Origin: Candidatus Fukatsuia endosymbiont of Tuberolachnus salignus
GTDB lineage: Bacteria; Pseudomonadota; Gammaproteobacteria; Enterobacterales; Enterobacteriaceae
NCBI RefSeq assembly: GCF_964030845.1
Contig: NZ_OZ034983.1
Coordinates: 124,001-188,000, forward strand
Direction: 5' to 3'
Length of the DNA stretch: 64,000 bases
This document shows positions 62,140 to 64,000 of this stretch, piece by piece; positions within the stretch are counted from its first letter, which is position 1, and every line of letters starts with the position of its first letter. The notes under the pieces were generated by a model that was not told where the DNA came from, ran no database searches, and was given only the letters and a program-made list of their open reading frames with translations. Both the position numbers and the translations under genes were made by a program.

Positions 62140-63486
62140 TTAGTTTTTGTTGACAAAAGCGGCAGCTTCTTCGTTCATTCCCGCCACCAGAGGCTTAGCT
62201 TGACTCACAACAGGAGGGGCATTAGCAGAAACATCCGTCTGTTGTTGTACGCTGCTACTGCCGGTACTGTTATTGTCACTTCCAGCATTCGCCATAAGAT
62301 TTTGTGCGTGTTGTGATGGCTGCGGGTTTGGCGCTGTCCCCTGTTGTGCCGATTTTGTACTTACGTCAGCGGTAAAACCGCCAGAACTCGCCATCGCTGA
62401 TGCAAAACCACTACTACCACCTGTGCCCCCACCGCCACCACTGCTTCCGCCAGAAAGTATACCGCTCCCTCCGGCCATCTGCTGCGCGGATTGAAAGGCG
62501 GTTTGAAGTGTAGAAGATCCGCCACCTACTATATTAGTTGCGCCAGTCAACGCCATGGCACCACCGGTTGCCGCCGCTGCCGCCGCCATGCCTACGGCAC
62601 CGCCAGTAAAATTACCGCTCAAGCCAGCGCCACCAAAATTCCCATTGTCAATAATACTGCCGATCAACGGAGGGATCTTATTGGTGAGGAAAAATAGCAT
62701 AATAGAAGCAACAAACATGATCCCCAGCTCTTTTAAGTTGGCTCCACCGCCCATATCAGCATAATACTGATCGATGAAGGTTTTTCCGATACCGATTAAC
62801 AGCAGCATTGCCATAAGCTGAGCGCCGACACTCAGCACCGTTTTGTAGAAGCTAATCGCAATATCAGACGTCCAGCGAGAGCCTCCAAATCCAAGAAAGA
62901 AGACACCGCCATAAATCAAAATCCACGCTGAAATGAAAAGCAGTAACAAGTTGATACCGATTAAGGTCAACACAAAGAGAATGACGATGGAGATGAGAAT
63001 ACCCATTGCGCTATCCACTGGCGACCATATCGACGATTGATCCAATACTTTAAAAAAAATATCAAAACCAATTTGCACCACACCGCCGGGTGTGAATTCA
63101 GTCTTTATGCCTATTGCCTTACTGCCTATTTGCCACATCGATTTAATAATGGTATCGCCGATAGCGGGGCCATTGACCAGGATCCACCAAAAAAAGCCGG
63201 TAACGCCAAAAAAGCGGACAGTTTCGGCAAAAAACTCCTGAATATCCGCCTTCCTCAAGATCATCATGCCGTAGGTCCACACCATGCTAATGAGTACCAA
63301 CCCCCAAAATAGCCAGGTAGCGTACTCCACCATAACCGTACCCCAGGCACTTGCGGCATTTTGATAACGGCTTAATATTTTATCAAATACATTGGTATCC
63401 ATAGGTGCCGCATAAGCGGACACCGAATAAAAGAATATCAAGCCGAAGGTGGCAACAGACAAAACACCCAGGATGCGTTTGTTCAT
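62140..63486 (-). CDS. trbL: Conjugative transfer inner-membrane protein TrbL
   Basis: 448 residues with an N-terminal signal-like segment (FGLIFFYSVSAYA) and about six membrane helices (e.g. WLFWGLVLISMVWTYGMMIL; GILISIVILFVLTLIGINLLLLFISAWILIYGG; LGIMFVASIMLFFLTNKIPPLIGSII). A Gly/Ser/Gln-rich C-terminal tail follows (SSGGGGGTGGSSG). GGVFFLGFGGSRWTSDIAISFYKTVLSVGAQLM is the TrbL/VirB6 core. It forms part of the type IV secretion channel for DNA transfer. Directly downstream of trbJ (14 bp). Confidence 0.9.
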   Translation of the reverse strand: MNKRILGVLSVATFGLIFFYSVSAYAAPMDTNVFDKILSRYQNAASAWGTVMVEYATWLFWGLVLISMVWTYGMMILRKADIQEFFAETVRFFGVTGFFWWILVNGPAIGDTIIKSMWQIGSKAIGIKTEFTPGGVVQIGFDIFFKVLDQSSIWSPVDSAMGILISIVILFVLTLIGINLLLLFISAWILIYGGVFFLGFGGSRWTSDIAISFYKTVLSVGAQLMAMLLLIGIGKTFIDQYYADMGGGANLKELGIMFVASIMLFFLTNKIPPLIGSIIDNGNFGGAGLSGNFTGGAVGMAAAAAATGGAMALTGATNIVGGGSSTLQTAFQSAQQMAGGSGILSGGSSGGGGGTGGSSGFASAMASSGGFTADVSTKSAQQGTAPNPQPSQHAQNLMANAGSDNNSTGSSSVQQQTDVSANAPPVVSQAKPLVAGMNEEAAAFVNKN

Positions 63487-63500
63487 TGGATTTTCATTCC

Positions 63501-64000
63501 TTACCAGGACCAGGTTTTCACTGTAGGACTGGAAATATTACTGCTATTACGTAGCTGTCGTGACGATGCCATTGCCTGTGCTTCACTATCGGCAATCACT
63601 TGCGCACGGGTAGCTTCTGCATTCTGTTGCGCCATAAGTAATCCACGAATTTGTAATAACTGGTTTGCCTGTGCACTGGCGAGTTGGCTCGCTGCTTGTG
63701 CTGCCTGCATTTGACTCTTAGCACTTTCAACCTGACTTTGCAATTTCGTTAATTGACCCGAGTCTTTCTGTAAAGATTTTTGCTGTTGATCGATACCTGT
63801 CAATACAGCATCGTAGGCAAGTTTCTGTACTTCTGAAGCATTATCTTGTGCCTTAAGTAGTTCTTGACGTTGTGAATCAGTACATCCACCACTGGTAAAG
63901 CAGGGTGACGAAAGATGACCCTTTAGGTCTTTATATTGTAACAAATATTGTTCTAGACCACCGAGCTTCCTTTTATAATCGTTTAAGGTGTTTTGTGCTT
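63501..64000 (-). CDS. trbJ: Conjugative transfer protein TrbJ, 5' partial
   Basis: The frame stays open to the right edge (AQNTLNDYKRKLGGLEQYLL), so the N-terminus with its signal peptide is outside the window; the TTG at 63944 is not the start. The visible 166 residues contain a conserved Cys region (SSPCFTSGGCTD), a long Gln/Ala-rich coiled coil (QQKSLQKDSGQLTKLQSQVESAKSQMQAAQAASQLASAQANQLLQIRGLLMAQQNAEATRAQ) and the typical C-terminus. TrbJ/VirB5-like proteins are periplasmic minor pilus components. Its neighbour is trbL. These genes mark a conjugative element to the right. Confidence 0.88.
   Translation of the reverse strand, partial: AQNTLNDYKRKLGGLEQYLLQYKDLKGHLSSPCFTSGGCTDSQRQELLKAQDNASEVQKLAYDAVLTGIDQQQKSLQKDSGQLTKLQSQVESAKSQMQAAQAASQLASAQANQLLQIRGLLMAQQNAEATRAQVIADSEAQAMASSRQLRNSSNISSPTVKTWSW

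Noticed and set aside
1..64000. tRNA or rRNA genes
   Set aside because: None recognised by eye on either strand; a tRNAscan-type covariance search would settle this.

Overview
This window looks like the chromosome of a facultative insect endosymbiont of the Enterobacterales that is in active genome decay. The best fit by gene content is a 'Candidatus Regiella insecticola' or 'Candidatus Hamiltonella defensa'-like bacterium; this host call is inference. The conserved genes (envZ/ompR, engB, polA, dsbA, yicH, pabA) are clearly enterobacterial. They sit in a background of insertion sequences from at least seven families, small MITE-like elements, toxin-antitoxin pairs, a broken lambdoid prophage region, plasmid mobilization relics and conjugation genes.

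Layout. (1) 1-6.1 kb, accessory debris: the end of a serine recombinase, a frameshifted IS630 transposase, a decayed ColE1-type mobilization module (mobC, mobA with nested mbeB/mbeD-like frames) downstream of two nested hairpins, a HigB/HigA-type pair with a perfect palindromic operator, an AmiD-like amidase, and a Phd/PIN toxin-antitoxin pair. (2) 6.1-30.6 kb, the centrepiece, all on the minus strand: a nearly complete extracellular contractile injection system (eCIS; Afp/PVC-like). In transcription order it has a receptor-binding fibre, one sheath, two tube proteins, a DUF5908 protein, a LysM protein, a VgrG-like spike, a frame-broken small gene, a gp25-like protein, a PAAR-like tip, a giant baseplate protein, a second fibre with a peptidase-S74 chaperone, a small coiled-coil protein, a second baseplate protein carrying newly duplicated repeats, a tape-measure protein, an AAA ATPase and a terminator/cap protein. 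It ends with a DUF4157 effector that carries a predicted non-specific nuclease domain. (3) 30.6-37.2 kb: an IS91 transposase and lambdoid prophage genes (3TM holin, Q-like, DnaC-like, O-like, Cro/CI-like pair around a perfect inverted repeat). (4) 37.3-41.5 kb: nested insertion sequences (an IS630 inside an IS21 istB remnant; an IS200 and a MITE inside an IS5-type element) and a second MITE. (5) 41.7-47.3 kb: an Ash-like remnant, a three-gene regulatory unit (small HTH protein, 34-residue membrane peptide, PAS-LuxR regulator) followed by a decayed partial duplicate, a PrtN-like activator, two orphan dusA 5' ends marking former integration sites around a HigB/HigA pair, and an internally deleted IS982.

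(6) 47.6-56.4 kb: a candidate SopD-like type III effector whose 3' end is fused to half a MITE, a VOC protein, ompR-envZ, engB and polA (convergent, with no room for Spot 42 RNA), and an unknown protein with a possible eukaryotic lipidation motif. (7) 56.5-64 kb: dsbA, yicH, a TonB-dependent copper-receptor-like gene, pabA, a dispersed repeat, and trbL/trbJ of a conjugative element running off the right edge.

Together, the injection system with its nuclease cargo, candidate type III effectors and lysis-type genes (holin, amidase) suggest a symbiont that delivers proteins into its insect host or the host's enemies, while much of the rest of the region is eroding.
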